Shown here: positions 10,533-22,033 of the stretch, piece after piece | How the letters are laid out: each line of letters starts with the position of its first letter | Numbering within the stretch: the stretch's first letter is position 1 | Source of the DNA: Mucidula mucida | Taxonomy: Eukaryota > Basidiomycota > Agaricomycetes > Agaricales > Physalacriaceae | Reading direction: 5' to 3' | DNA: 64,000 nt | Assembly: GCA_015501055.1 (NCBI GenBank) | Contig: JADNYV010000001.1 | Coordinates: forward strand, 2,090,532 to 2,154,531 | Translations under genes and position numbers: made by a program | The notes under the pieces: model-generated | Databases searched by the model: none | Told to the model about the DNA's origin: nothing | Seen by the model: the letters and a program-made list of their open reading frames with translations, nothing else

Positions 10533-11331
10533 GAGTGAAGGGGTGTGTTTGAATGCCCTCTCCGTCAACAAGACTCGTCCTTTTATACCTCTCCGTCGGG
10601 TATAGGTTGGAAAAATTGACCATGCGAGCCAAGAGCTCAAGGGCGCCGACCTCTGATGGAGATAGAAAGTCAAAAAGTACGGTTTTCGGAGAATTGGTGT
10701 ATTGCTTCAGACGCCGAAGGAGTACATACCACACATGGTGTGGGGCTTTCTTCGTGTCATCAGAACGCTTCTACGCGTCTCCTCAACTTAGCCTGAGCTG
10801 AGAAACTTGCGAAGGCGCCTCGAAGAATCATCGCCAATCATGTTGCGGCCCGTGGCCTGGCGACCCAAAGCGTCGAGTATCATAAGAAGTTGAGAGGGTT
10901 ACCAGGAACTGGATTGTTGACCGAGGGAGAAAGTCTAGTCTCAGCCAAAGAAGGGCTAGGTGGAAGCTAAGAGTGGCCGGAGAACCTCCAGTTAGTCCTA
11001 GAGTCTTTACTAAAGGTTCTTCCAGCGCCCTCGTCCTGTGTACATCGACGTCGGAGTTGACGGACCGGCGCCTTTCGCCGAAGTAATAAACGCGCCAAGA
11101 TCATTGAGACCCGTGTACTTAGGCCACGCGACGCACTCTGTCTTCAGCGACCAGGACTGCCTGAGGACACGTCAAGGACCGGCAACGTATACAGCGTAAA
11201 GTCGAGTATGTACTGCTCCTGAACGTTGAACCTTCAGTTGGTAGGTTTATGCGGGATCATTTCATCTCAAACCCTGAACACGTCCTAACACTTCAAAGTA
11301 TTTAATCTATTCCATATCTCAGCTGGCTTGA
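10533..11331. other. Intergenic region between pectate lyase and UreD
   Basis: Divergent spacer of about 800 bases containing the promoters of both genes. No conserved coding frame, repeat shared with the kinase cassettes, or RNA gene was recognised. Confidence 0.5.
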
Positions 11332-12309
11332 ATGAGCATCGACATCCCCAAACTCCGGGGTGGAACGGGCCGCATCGTTGTCTCCTCCCATGGCTCCAGA
11401 GCTACATTCTCCGAGCTTTCCTCGACTTATCCTCTGAAACTCTTGTCCCCGCGCGCATTCGACGATGCTGTGGCGCTTGTATACCTTCTGACCTACGGAG
11501 GAGGCCTAGTCAGCGGCGACCAAGTCAATCTCGTAGTTCAAGTCGCGTCCTCGGCAAAACTCGTGTTACTTTCGCAGGTCATTACCATTCATTCTGCGCT
11601 TACCGTGTTGGGAGAGAGTAATGATTCGCTTTAGGGCTCCACCAAAGTGTTTAAGACGCGACTTGGGCGCCGATTAGCGACGGTTGAAGGAGATCAACTG
11701 TCGATCCTTCCTCCGACAACCCAGAGCCTTACTTTCACCGTGTCTGCCACGGGCGGACTCTTCCTGCTCCCCGATCCCGTCACTTGCTTCCGCGCCGCGG
11801 CGTACAACCAGATCCAAACGTTCCATCTCGTCGGAACGTCCTCTGCTGCTATTCTAGACTGGATAACATCAGGGCGTCGGTCGCTAGGCGAAGAATGGGC
11901 GTTTTCGCGGTATTACAGCGTCAACGAAATCTTCCTTGACGGGAAGCGCATCGTGCGAGACGTTATGCTGTTAGAGGACAACGAAATCGACGTGCACCCT
12001 CTTCCCTCTCGATGCCTGGCGGAAAAGCTCGCGCCCTATTCATGTTACGCCATGTTATTCCTTCTTGGACCCATGCTGCAATCCACTATTCAGCACCTCG
12101 CGGCTCAATACGAAAGGATATCTGTCATGAAATCTCGAAGGCCTGATGATTTGATATGGTCGCTGAGCCCTATCGCGGGACAGGGCTGCTCTGTAGTGGT
12201 CAGAATCGCCGGAAAAGAGACGGAATCAGTGAAGAGGTGGATTAGAGAGGCACTGAGTCCCGCTGAAGACGTGTTGGGAGCAGACGCGTTCAAGCAGGCA
12301 TTTCATTGA
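11332..12309 (+). CDS. ureD: Urease accessory protein UreD
   Basis: UreD (UreH) is the scaffold that binds apo-urease with UreF and UreG and helps insert the nickel centre. The start at 11332 gives MSIDIPKLRGGTGRI. Family motifs are LLSPRAFDDA, LTYGGGLVSGDQV, LLPDPVTCFRAAAYNQIQTF and ILDWITSGR, then SRYYSVNEIFLDGKRIVRD. One intron at 11578-11634 (GTCATT...CTTTAG) separates LVLLSQ from GSTKVFK; the two exons total 306 codons without interruption. Length fits fungal UreD. The next gene is a Dal5-type permease on the same strand, so the pair may belong to urea/allantoin nitrogen use, but no shared regulatory site was identified. Confidence 0.9.
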
Positions 12310-12539
12310 CGTTGGACAACGTTTTGTACTGGCGCTAGCCATAATGGATCATTGTGTAAGGATATGGGAAGTTGTTAATCTATGAGTACTTGGGATTGGC
12401 GTCGCCGCGGCGGTGTGGGTCTCGTGCCCGCCTTATCTATGCATCAAAATTGTTGATTGACATCATGAGGAGCCGCCTTTAGCCCCGGGAAGGAGGTCCA
12501 TACATAAGTGCTTGAAGTTGAGCTTATACCACGACGAGA

Positions 12540-14944
12540 ATGGCGGACTCGAGCTCGTTTGAACAAAAGGAACCAGCTGTTGACGTCACGACATCCGCTA
12601 CACCCAACCACGATGATCTCTATCGACCAGAGGTGGACACGTCCAGTATCAACGAGAGCAAACTGATGCGAAAAGTGGATATCTACGTGATTCCATGGCT
12701 CGCCTTGCTGTATTTGCTGAATTTCCTGGATCGGGGGACTATCGGCAACGCAAAGGTGCGTTTTCGAAAACAAGGTGCATGGCGTGACTGAACGCGGTGT
12801 ATCGGCTAGCTATACGGACTAGAGACTGATATCAGCATTTCTGATAACCAATATCTCATCGCGTTGACGTTGTTCTTCTTCCCGTACGCGCTTTTCGAGG
12901 CAAGCCGGCTGGACTCGATCATAATATGAAGACCTGACGAACAGTCATTGCCAATTCTAGCCCGTGAGCAATGTTCTCCTGCGCAGACTTAAGCCTTCTA
13001 TATGGCTTTCGCTCATGATATTCTTCTGGGGCGTCGTCACGGTACGAGGGTCTCTCCCACCTCAGATATCAGTATGTTAACCAAAAGTAGACATTACATG
13101 GGATTTTACACAACTATGGTGGTCTCCTAGGCGAGTCCGAGTCTCTCTAGGATGATGTACTTTCTAATCGTCATCATCTTCCTCACATACATAGCCGTCC
13201 GCATCTTCCTCGGCGTCGCCGAAGCTGGAATGTATCCCGGAATCGTCTTCTACATCTCTAGGTAGCGCGCATTTCCCCCCTCCCCACCCTCTACCTTCGA
13301 TTGACGTCTCCCACCCAGTTGGTATAAACGCTCTGAACTTGGATCGCGCGTGGCAGTCTTCTTCTCCTCAGCGACTGTCGCTGGAGCATTTAGTTCGTCG
13401 CGTTCATCCAAGCCCCCACTGCATCATAATCTTAATGTGCTTTCCAGGCGGCCTCTTAGCCGCAGCCATTCATAACATGGACGGCGTCGCCGGTTTGGAA
13501 GGCTGGCGGTGGATCTTCATTCTCGAGGGTCTCTTCACTGTCTTGGTTGGCATCGCGTCGTTCTGGGTCATACAAGATTTCCCCGAGACAGCCAAGTTTG
13601 TTACTGAGACAGAGAGTGAGTGGTGCTTGATAAAAGTAGCAGAGCGAGGACTCATCAGCTAATAAGGGGTGTTCATCATTCGACGGCTTCAAGGTGATAT
13701 GAAGCTTAGTGCTGGTGGTGAGAAGTACAAGACCAAGTATATTTGGCAGAGTTTGAAGGATTGGAAGACCTGGATCGCTAGTACGTCAAGTTTCTCTTCG
13801 AAATACCTCTTCGTACTCAGCTCATGGAACACATAGTGGGTATCTACATGGGATTGTGCGTCTTTCTCGTCGTGTCTCGGTGTATCCTAATTAACAAAGT
13901 GTCCAGCGATGGACCCCTCTTCGCGTTCTCGCTATTCCTGCCAACAATCATCCAACAAGTTTGTACCGGTTTGCTGTTAACGCGCCCCTCTAATATATAT
14001 TCTTTCTCAGCTCGGATACAAGTCGACCGAAGCCAACCTCCTTTCAGTCCCCGTATACGCCTGGGGATGCCTCATGACCTGTGTCATAGGCTTTCTGGGG
14101 GACCGAATAGGCCATCGCGGCTACATCAATTTGTGCGTTCGCAGTTGCCGTGTTCTCTGAACACAAAACCTGATAACGTCCGTAGGGTATTGTTTGGGAC
14201 AGGTAATCGAATACGCTTGTGGCATAATGTCAACTCATCTCGTACATCGTAAGGTTTGATTGGTTATATCATCCTAGTGGCCTCGCGCACTCCTGGACTG
14301 TCCTATTTCGCTGTCTTCCTCGCTTCATCGTAAGTGACTGATCTCGACTCCCTCAATCGTTGCTCATATCGATGCAGAGCCATCTATCCAACTATTCGTA
14401 AGTCACCGCAGAACTGGCCTCAGTACTCTACAGCTGACACATGTAATCCCCTCCACAGCCAACTCAGTGTGAGTAGTACGTTTCCTGATTTAGGCTTTCA
14501 TCATTCAAAGCATATATGATGCAGTGCATGGGTGGCCGGGAATGTTGAAGGCGTCTACAAGCGTGGCGTAACACTAGCTATGGCAATAGGATTTGGTAAC
14601 ATCAACGGAGCCGTGACTTCTAACATCGTAAGTTTTCAAATTTCCCCTTATCTGAATGCCATTTAAATGAAAGCGTTCAACAGTACCGCGCTTCAGACAA
14701 ACCCTGGTACCCAATGGGCCATGGCATCGTACTTGCATACATCGCCATCGGCTGGATCTGCTCCGCCCTCTACATTGTTCTCTTGAAAAGAGAAAATGCG
14801 GCCCGCGAGCGCGGCGAACGCGACGAAATCATTGAGGGCATCGACAACAAGCAAGCACACGAGCGAAATGGTCGCTATGAGAGCATTCTCGCGGCCCGAG
14901 TCGACAAGGGCGACGAATGGAGCGGGTTTAGATACGCTTTATGA
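12540..14944 (+). CDS. MFS transporter of the allantoate/anion permease (Dal5) family
   Basis: Plasma-membrane major facilitator of the anion:cation symporter group, which takes up allantoate, ureidosuccinate, nicotinate-like or other organic anions with protons. The N-terminus (MADSSSFEQKEPAVDVTTSA) is hydrophilic. Then come VDIYVIPWLALLYLLNFLDR with the family DRG motif, TTLHGILHNYGGLL, AVRIFLGVAEAGMYPGIVFY, GWRWIFILEGLFTVLVGIAS, LPTIIQQ, VYAWGCLMTCV, VAWVAGNVEGVYKRGVTLAM and a charged C-terminal tail ending GFRYAL. About ten introns are present; one (13131-13194) appears to use a GC donor. Twelve membrane segments can be traced. The substrate is inferred only from the family and the UreD neighbour. 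Confidence 0.84.
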
Positions 14945-15043
14945 TAATATATTTTGTACAAAATGCCAGAGAGTAAAGCGAGTGGATTTATGTAAATAGA
15001 AATGCAATACCCATGAATATAAGATACATAGCGACGAAGATAA

Positions 15044-17584
15044 CTATGTCCGGGGGTCCACGGTCTTGACCGCGACAGAGGGTTCCGGCAAAGGATTGGC
15101 ATCCGCATCGGGGATGGGAAGAGGGACTTTCTTGCGCTCAGAGCCGTGCTCGTCCAGCCATTTGTCCATGTCATCCTTTCCGCTGAAAGGCCGCTTGCCC
15201 AGCAGGTCAATCATGTCCTCCCTGGAAGGGGGTCAGCAAAGGCGAATTCAACACAAATGCAAACACAAACCGTGTCAAAACCTCCTTCTCCATTAGGCGC
15301 TTCGCCACCTTTCTACCTCCTCCCGGTGCTTCGTTAATAAATCCTTCGTTCGTCCATACATAGTCCTGTACAATTTGAGCATGTACCGAGAAATGGAATA
15401 AGGGACATACGTGATCATTTTCCGCACTTCATCGTCTAGCAGCTCCGCAGTCTTCTCACTGAACGGCTTCGTCCAGCCCTCCTGAGCGCCCCGCCGGCCA
15501 CCATAGCTGACAGGACCAATGATGTTGTTCATGCCATAGTTGGCACAAGCCTCAAAGGCCATCTTGGTGATTTTGCTGAGATCGTCCTGGGCACCCGAAG
15601 TAATGTTCTCAGCACCAAAAAATATCTCCTCCGAGACACGTCCACCGAGCGTCATACATATCGAGTCGTACATTTGCGGCGTCGACATGAGATACCGTTC
15701 GTTAGGAAGGTACTAGAGTAAATAGTAAGAAAGTAAAACGCGCAGTATTACGAAACAACTCACTTGCGCATAGCCCAAAGCACCGGCACCTCGAGGGATG
15801 ATGCTGACCTTGAGCAGGGGATGTGCGTGCTCGAGGAACCAACCACAGACAGCATGGCCCGCCTCGTGATAAGCAACGACCTTCTTTTCTTCAGGACCTA
15901 GAACCTTTGTCTTCTTCTCTAAACCGACAATGACGCGCTCGATGGCGGTCTCGAAGTCTATGTCGTATACAGACTCGGCGCCGCGACGAGCTGCACGTAG
16001 TGCAGCCTCGTTACAGACGTTGGCAACATCAGCGCCAGAAAACCCGGGCGTGAGGACAGCCAATCGATGTGCAAGAGCGTCAACGTCCTTCAAGAGCTCC
16101 TCCGAAAGCTTCAGCGGCTTGAGATGAACATTGTAAATGCCCTTCCGACCGGTGACATCGGGGTTGTCGATGGATATGTGCCTGTCGAATCGGCCAGGTC
16201 GCATTAAAGCGGGGTCCAGAACATCAGGACGATTGGTACCCGCAAGAACGACTATGTGCTCCTGGGAACTGAAACCGTCCATTTCTACCAGCAGCTGATT
16301 GAGCGTAGATTCCCGTTCATCGTTTCCGCCGCTCATCTTGCCACCCTGTCGAGACTTTCCAATAGCGTCAATCTCATCAACGAAGATGATGCAAGGTGCG
16401 GATTTGCGTGCCGAGGCGAAGAGGTCGCGAACTCGTGATGAACCGACGCCGACGAACATTTCGACGAATTCAGAACCTGAGACGGAAAGGAAAGGAACAG
16501 AAGCCTCGCCAGCAGTAGCCTTGGCAAGCAATGTTTTACCAGTACCCGGAGGACCTGAGAGGATGGCGCCACGAGGAATCTTCGCACCAAGTTTCTGATA
16601 CTTCTGAGGTTCCTTGAGGAATTGAACGAACTCCATAATCTCCTCCTTGGCTTCGTCCATGCCAGCGACATCGCTGAACTTGATCTTGACCTGTGTATCT
16701 TTGTCGAACAGTTTTGCCTTGCTCTTGCCAAAACTGAAAATTCCACCACTTCCGCCTCCACCTGCACCGCTTCTTCGAGTAAGCCAATAAATGAACGCAA
16801 TGGTAGCAATTGTAGGTGCCAGTTGCAGAATCATAGACCCGGTGGAGACCTCGTCGTGATAGGCCACGGGTATCCGTTCGTGACTAGGAATGCCGAGTTC
16901 GTTCTGAGCTTCGTCAAGACGCCGTTCAAAGGCCTCCACGCTGCCGATAGAGAAGTAGTAATCTCCACTGGAGGCGATGTTGCCACCGTACATAGTCCCG
17001 GTAGCATTAGAGTGCAGTTTGACGCGAACTTTGTAGCCGTTTACAACAATAAGCTTGTCGACAAGGCCCTTGTCAAGGAAAGCAGTACGGAATTCCTGCC
17101 AAGTTATCTCGCGCGAACTGGAATTGCCGGTGCCATTTAGAAGGAAGTGGGCAGCGATGAGGCCACCGATCCACATCATGATGTTGTTGTTCGAAGGATT
17201 GTTATTGGGAGACGGTGGTGGCGGCGGCGGCGAGTTCTTCTTGCCCGACGACTCATCCTCATTCTTCTGCAACGAGTCCGTGTGCTGCTGACCCGGTTGT
17301 TTCTCCTGCTCGTTGCGGTACTGCCGGAAAAAGCCCTCGAGCCCCTTCAATTCGTCATTCTTGGCTTGATCCTTCGGAACCTCCCCAGCCTTCTTCTCCT
17401 CCTCCTTCACAGCATTGTCCGCCTCATTTTTCTGGGTTGCTGGTGGTGGGTCTCGTCCTGCTTTTCCAGTTTGCTTGGGTCGCTGTGGCGGAGGGGAAGA
17501 GTAAAGTCTGGGAGAGCTATAGGTCACTGCTCTTGTCCGAAGCGAGGCAGAGAGACGAGCAGCCCGTATTGAACGCAGCAGCAT
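15044..17584 (-). CDS. Mitochondrial AAA (FtsH/Afg3-type) metalloprotease
   Basis: ATP-dependent zinc protease of the mitochondrial inner membrane, closest in layout to the m-AAA subunits Afg3/Yta12. The chosen start at 17584 gives [20 protein letters not shown], an arginine-rich presequence; an in-frame upstream ATG exists. Then come a charged low-complexity region, a membrane segment [16 protein letters not shown], an intermembrane domain, a second segment [16 protein letters not shown], Walker [14 protein letters not shown], Walker [26 protein letters not shown], the zinc motif HEAGH, and distal [14 protein letters not shown]. Introns: 15222-15270, 15366-15410 and 15713-15763. A single G appears missing near 15308 (EEVER then [15 protein letters not shown] in another frame); without it the last about 75 residues are lost. 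This is probably a sequence error. The gene is divergent from kinase B2. Confidence 0.9.
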
Positions 17585-18084
17585 ATGGTGGTGAGAGAGT
17601 GAGAGGCGAGGCGCGCTTACTTGATCTGACGAATCCGTATCGGCACGGGACACGTCCGACTTCGGCCGACACCGAAGACGCGTCATCCTTGGACTCAATC
17701 TGGAATATTCATGTCAACCACGATGAGGCAGCGATTTTCGGCCTACTCGCTCGACTCACCAACTTGGCCACGGGTCATGCCCGAACCCAGACTGCCGTTG
17801 CCCAAATTCTTGTCCTTCAACTACATCGTTTCATGAAGTGCTCATTTCTGACAAGTTCACGCAGTCCTTTGTGACGAATTGACAAATGTTCGCAGTGTGG
17901 CGTATTCTCTTCTCACTCGGCTAGATCGGGGCAAGAAGCAGTTCAATTTCATGTGCAAACGACTGGGCACAAAGCCACTAGCTCCTTTCGATCGTCCTCA
18001 TCGTCTCTTTATTCTTACCTTCGTCAGACTTTGATAGTTTGACTGTTCTTGCTGCTTTCTATCGCTTTCACTCCCATATCCAAC

Positions 18085-19146
18085 ATGTCCGGCTCTCTCC
18101 CTAATTTCACCAACACCGTCATCGACCACGGTCGCATCCATCTCAAGAAACTGCTCGGGGCTGGCTCCTTTGGTGCGGTTTATGAGGTTGATATCCAGAC
18201 GGCCTGCCCGCTGCAATACGCAGTGAAGGTAATGTTCACGCCGGCACCTGGCTCCTACGAAGAGGAGCTCCAAAGCGCCGAATCGAATTACACAAGCGCG
18301 TTTCTGACCACGACAACGTCGTCACCCTCCATGAACACATCGTCGAAGGTCCGTACAGTTACATTCTTCTCGCTCTCTGCCGCGGCGACAACCTCTACAC
18401 TCGGCTCGGAAAACGGAGTTTAGACATAACGACGACTTCATTCGTGAGACGATGGTCCAGATTATCGAAGGTTTGATGGCTTGTCATGAGAGGGGGTTTA
18501 TCACCGCGACTTGAAGCCCGAGAACATCCTCACTTCTAGAGATGGGAGCAGAGTGTACTTGGCTGACTTTGGGTTGTCGACGAAGGATCGTGCGTCGACT
18601 GAATTTGGTGTGGGAACCTTGCCTTACATGTCGCCGGGTACGATTCTGCTGCACCTCTATTCCTGATACTGACGTGCTGCAGAGTGCATCAGGTCGAGTA
18701 CCTTACTACTACCCACAATACAACGATATCTGGTCGGTGGGAGTCATCTTTGTTAACCTTGTCACTGGCTGCTACCCTGGGACAGCGCAGAGTGGGAGAT
18801 CCTCTTACAGAGCGTACTCGGAGATCCCAACTCTATCGCAAAACCATGCCGATACGCATCTCGGCAGAGTGTAACGAGTTGTTCCAATGCATCTTCCAGG
18901 TGGAGCCTCTCAGACGCATATCGCTTTCTCGGTTGCTTCTGCTTATTGAGCAAGTCGACACATTCTTCCTGGAGCCCAGGATTGAGCTTCCGCTTCCTCC
19001 TCCGCCTGCAACTCGGAGGCGGTTCGATGCTGATGACATTGCTATTACAGGGATCTCACCGCCTACTCGCTCGGGATAGATGTTCGTCTCCCGCCGATGA
19101 ACGTCGCTGACGGGATATAGGATATTTCGCTGGAGGGCGCTCATGA
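18085..19146 (+). pseudogene. Ran1/Sks1-like kinase B2, heavily frameshifted
   Basis: The full length of a family B kinase can be aligned from MSGSLPNFTNTVIDHG at 18085 to the conserved end GGRS and TGA at 19144-19146. LGAGSFGAVYE and QYAVKVMFTPAPGSYEEEL are in frame, and [16 protein letters not shown] is present at the DNA level. Frame is lost after QSAE near 18283 and again near 18420, 18490 and at many points in exon 2. Nearly every difference from B1/B3 is a one-base deletion, and several are not in homopolymers (for example GTACGCT to GTACCT near 18700). More than ten losses in about 1 kb make a real pseudogene likely, although this copy is the one next to the complete AAA protease gene. 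Confidence 0.75.
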
Positions 19147-19990
19147 TCGGCTGGTCCAATCATACACGCGGTTCGCTTCACAGTCTTTTGGTCACTCGTT
19201 CGGTTACAGATATTTCTCTTGTGGGTACTGGGGGCTTTCTATGCGTAAAATGGCACTGGCAACTGGGGGCATAAAATACATCCTTCCTGGCTGGGGAAGT
19301 ATCTTGGGATCTGGGGGTATTCGTACTTCTTTTTTGGCTGGGGAAGTACATTGAGTACTGAGGGTTACTCGAGAACTGGGGGCATTTGGGGAATCGGGGG
19401 TTTTCGGTACTGGGGGCATGCTTCACTTTCGAGATCAGGGGCATTCTAATGGTCGTTGGCAAACGACTGTGAATGGAGATCATGCGCACATCTGGCACTG
19501 GCATGGCATTTCGATGAATGACTTGAGAATGGGGTCCATTTATACTTTCTTCCTGGCTGGGGAAGTACGATGGCTCATTTCTTCCATTTTGGCAAGGAAT
19601 GGGTTATACAATGGCTGTCTGGAGAACGGCCGTTCGACTATATTGGGGCTTTGGGATGTCTATCAGCATCATTTTGCAGAACTGATACTTTCTACTTGTT
19701 TCAGAAATTGTCGTGTCGCGTCAGCACATATATTGCAGAACTGATAAGACGTGTCAGAGGGGGGGAAAGTGTCCGGAGTGCACGCCACATCTTGGCGTGC
19801 ACTCCCGAAGAGACTCGGAGGGTATGCTTTCTAATTCTTAGTGCTTTACCCGAACTGACTGCCTTCCTCGCGTCGCCGACATGGGACACTAGCGCAGCTG
19901 GGGTCATGTACACGTCGCACAGGATGGTCGCCATGTATGTAACCCAAGTACTCATGTACTTCATGTACACGCTGCTGATAGTACAGGAAG
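19147..19990 (+). repeat. Kinase B downstream module, copy at B2
   Basis: The same module as at 6480-7325, here on the + strand. G-tracts occur repeatedly between 19220 and 19440 (for example ACTGGGGGCAT and GATCTGGGGGTATTC, and GGCTGGGGAAGTA at three places). TTGCAGAACTGATA occurs twice, near 19674 and 19733. The hairpin is at 19777-19803. The region is non-coding by comparison between copies. Confidence 0.7.
19777..19803. repeat. Conserved hairpin, copy 2 (11-base arms)
   Basis: Left arm AGTGCACGCCA at 19777-19787, loop CATCT, right arm TGGCGTGCACT at 19793-19803. The arms are identical to the B3 copy, while the loop differs (CAACT there). Confidence 0.78.
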
Positions 19991-20303
19991 TAAATGCACG
20001 AAGAAATAGCACTGGCGTAAATCTTGTATACTTATAGTAGAGCCTTACATTCGTCAATCGTTTTCGTACTTGCCGCATTTTGAATTGTATCCTGAGTCTG
20101 AGAGTGATTGTTTGTGTCCTGTGGGGCAGCACAGGTCCTAGTAATGTTCCCAAGCCTGACAGGCAAAATCGCTGGAGTGCCAAGAGCAAGATCCCGTGAT
20201 CGCGAACAGTTCTTTCCCAACCACCATCATCGTCTGTCGAAATTACAACGAAACACAATCGTCTAGCCTGCAGTTCCGGTTGATATACTCATATCCCACA
20301 CTG

Positions 20304-21673
20304 ATGATCCAAACCGGCCTTATACCAAACGCGCACGGTGACCTGGTCACGGATGCAGCGTATGACTTTTACGGGACTCGGCTAGCGACGTGTAGTCTGG
20401 ACCAACGGTGCGTCTCATGTTACCCTATGTATCCGTAACTAAGAGTCGCTGGCTAGGATAAAAATCTGGCAACTGGATGAACAAAACGGGAAATGGGCCG
20501 TCGAAGATGACTGGAAGGCAAGTCCATCACCACCTTCCAGTGCTTTCTGGCTGATTTATCCAGGCCCATGATGCAGCCGTGTCAAAGCTCAGCTGGGCGC
20601 ATCCTGAATTTGGCTCAATTATCGCTTCGGCATCGTTCGACCGAACCGTCAAGGTCTGGGAGCAGCTGCTGTCGAGCACGGCAAATCACGGTGGCCGATG
20701 GGTCGAAAAGGCTGTTTTGCACGAGCGCGAGGGACTGTACGAGGCGTAGAGTTCGCGCCGCATCATTTTGGGTTGAAGCTCGTGAGTGGCGTCAAATTTG
20801 CTTGAAATCATGTATTTTACATATCTTTACGTGTAGGCAAGCATATCAACCGATAATCACCTTCGTGTATACGAATGCTTGGAGCCTACAGCGTGGCAGC
20901 TCTCAGAGGAAATCGATGTTCAGACGATACATTCACCTACACAACACTCGCGCGCGTACACTGCTGCTATCGCGACTCCCACACAGACTACAAGCTCTAC
21001 AGAAGGTGCACCAGCCTCACTGGTCGCTCAAGCACTTCTCCAGCAGCTGCCTCGCAATACGGGCAACCGCGAAGCCGATGGAGGCTGGGCACTGAGCTGG
21101 TGCAAAGACCGATACTGGGGCGAGCTCATCGCGTGCAGCTCTGGCACTTCACCTGTCGTGAAAATCGTCCAGCTCTCACCTTCGCGGCGTCCGGAAACGA
21201 TCTTGGCCCTCAGCCCGGGTAACGAGAACGACGGTTCAGTCACGTCTGTAGCGTGGGCACCGTCTTGTGGACGGAGCTACCACCTAATTGCCACGGCAAG
21301 TCGCGATGGCCGGGTAAGAGTGTGGAGAGTGAAGCCGGGAGAAGAACCTACCGCGGAGAATGGTACCGAAGCTGAAGACGACGAGGAAGGACGGTGGGAG
21401 GCGCGAATTGTTGCTGATTTTGGTGAACACAAGAGCTCGGTCGGGCGGGTTGAGTGGAATATCACGGGGTGATGATTTCAGCTCTATCGTTTTTCTTGAT
21501 AACTGAAGTCTTGCAGGACTGTGCTGTCATCGGCGGGTAATGATGGTAAGATCAGATTATGGAAAGCGACTTCGGGAGGGAGCATATGGCGTCCTGCTGG
21601 CAGCATTGGTGTTGAGCAGACTGAGCCGGAGGAGAAGGAGAAGGACGATGGAGATGTTGATATGGGATCTTAG
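20304..21673 (+). CDS. SEH1: WD-repeat nucleoporin Seh1
   Basis: Seh1 is a beta-propeller subunit shared by the Nup84/Nup107 nuclear-pore scaffold and the SEA/GATOR2 complex at the vacuole. The start at 20304 gives MIQTGLIPNAHGDLVTDAAY and DFYGTRLATCSLDQR, the family hallmark. WD repeats follow: IKIWQLDEQNGKW, LSWAHPEFGSIIASASFDRT, ISTDNHLRVYECLEP, WCKDRYWGELIACSSG, VTSVAWAPSCGRSYHLIATA, SRDGRVRVWRV and SSAGNDGKIRLWK. The tail is acidic and ends DGDVDMGS. Introns: 20408-20456, 20518-20563 (GC-AG: GCAAGT...CCAG), 20782-20836 and 21479-21516. One A is missing near 20734 between LHEREG and VRGVEFAPHHFG; an essential gene is unlikely to be broken, so this is probably a sequence error. Confidence 0.88.
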
Positions 21674-22033
21674 GCGAAGATAAGTACGATGTTCGTGGAT
21701 CCGCACATGTGCTTTTACCTATGGTGAGAACCAAACATTGATTATATCCTTCTGCCGATGTTCTAGACAGTCGGTGCGCATACACTTGCTACTGTCAACT
21801 TGGTCTTCGAAGCAGTCACAAGCACATTTTGTCTTTCAAGGCACACCGTCCATCTTACAATCGATGTCACAAGAGCGCGGAGTTTTCCGTGGAATTGTTA
21901 TCTCACATAGTTCTGATGCAGATCCGGAGAAGCTTATACACGGGCGACATATTGTTATAAAAGGGATGGCTTCTCTAATATCAAGGGCGACAGTTCGCTC
22001 GCTGGGGTGTCTCCTTAAGTCTTCACACCACCA
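21674..22033. other. Spacer between SEH1 and the OYE gene
   Basis: About 360 bases that must contain the SEH1 3' end and the promoter of the next gene. No further feature was recognised. Confidence 0.45.

Noticed and set aside
17147..17874. Two long + strand open frames at the AAA protease 5' end
   Set aside because: Antisense shadows of the GC-rich presequence and low-complexity region of the protease; no start context or motif.
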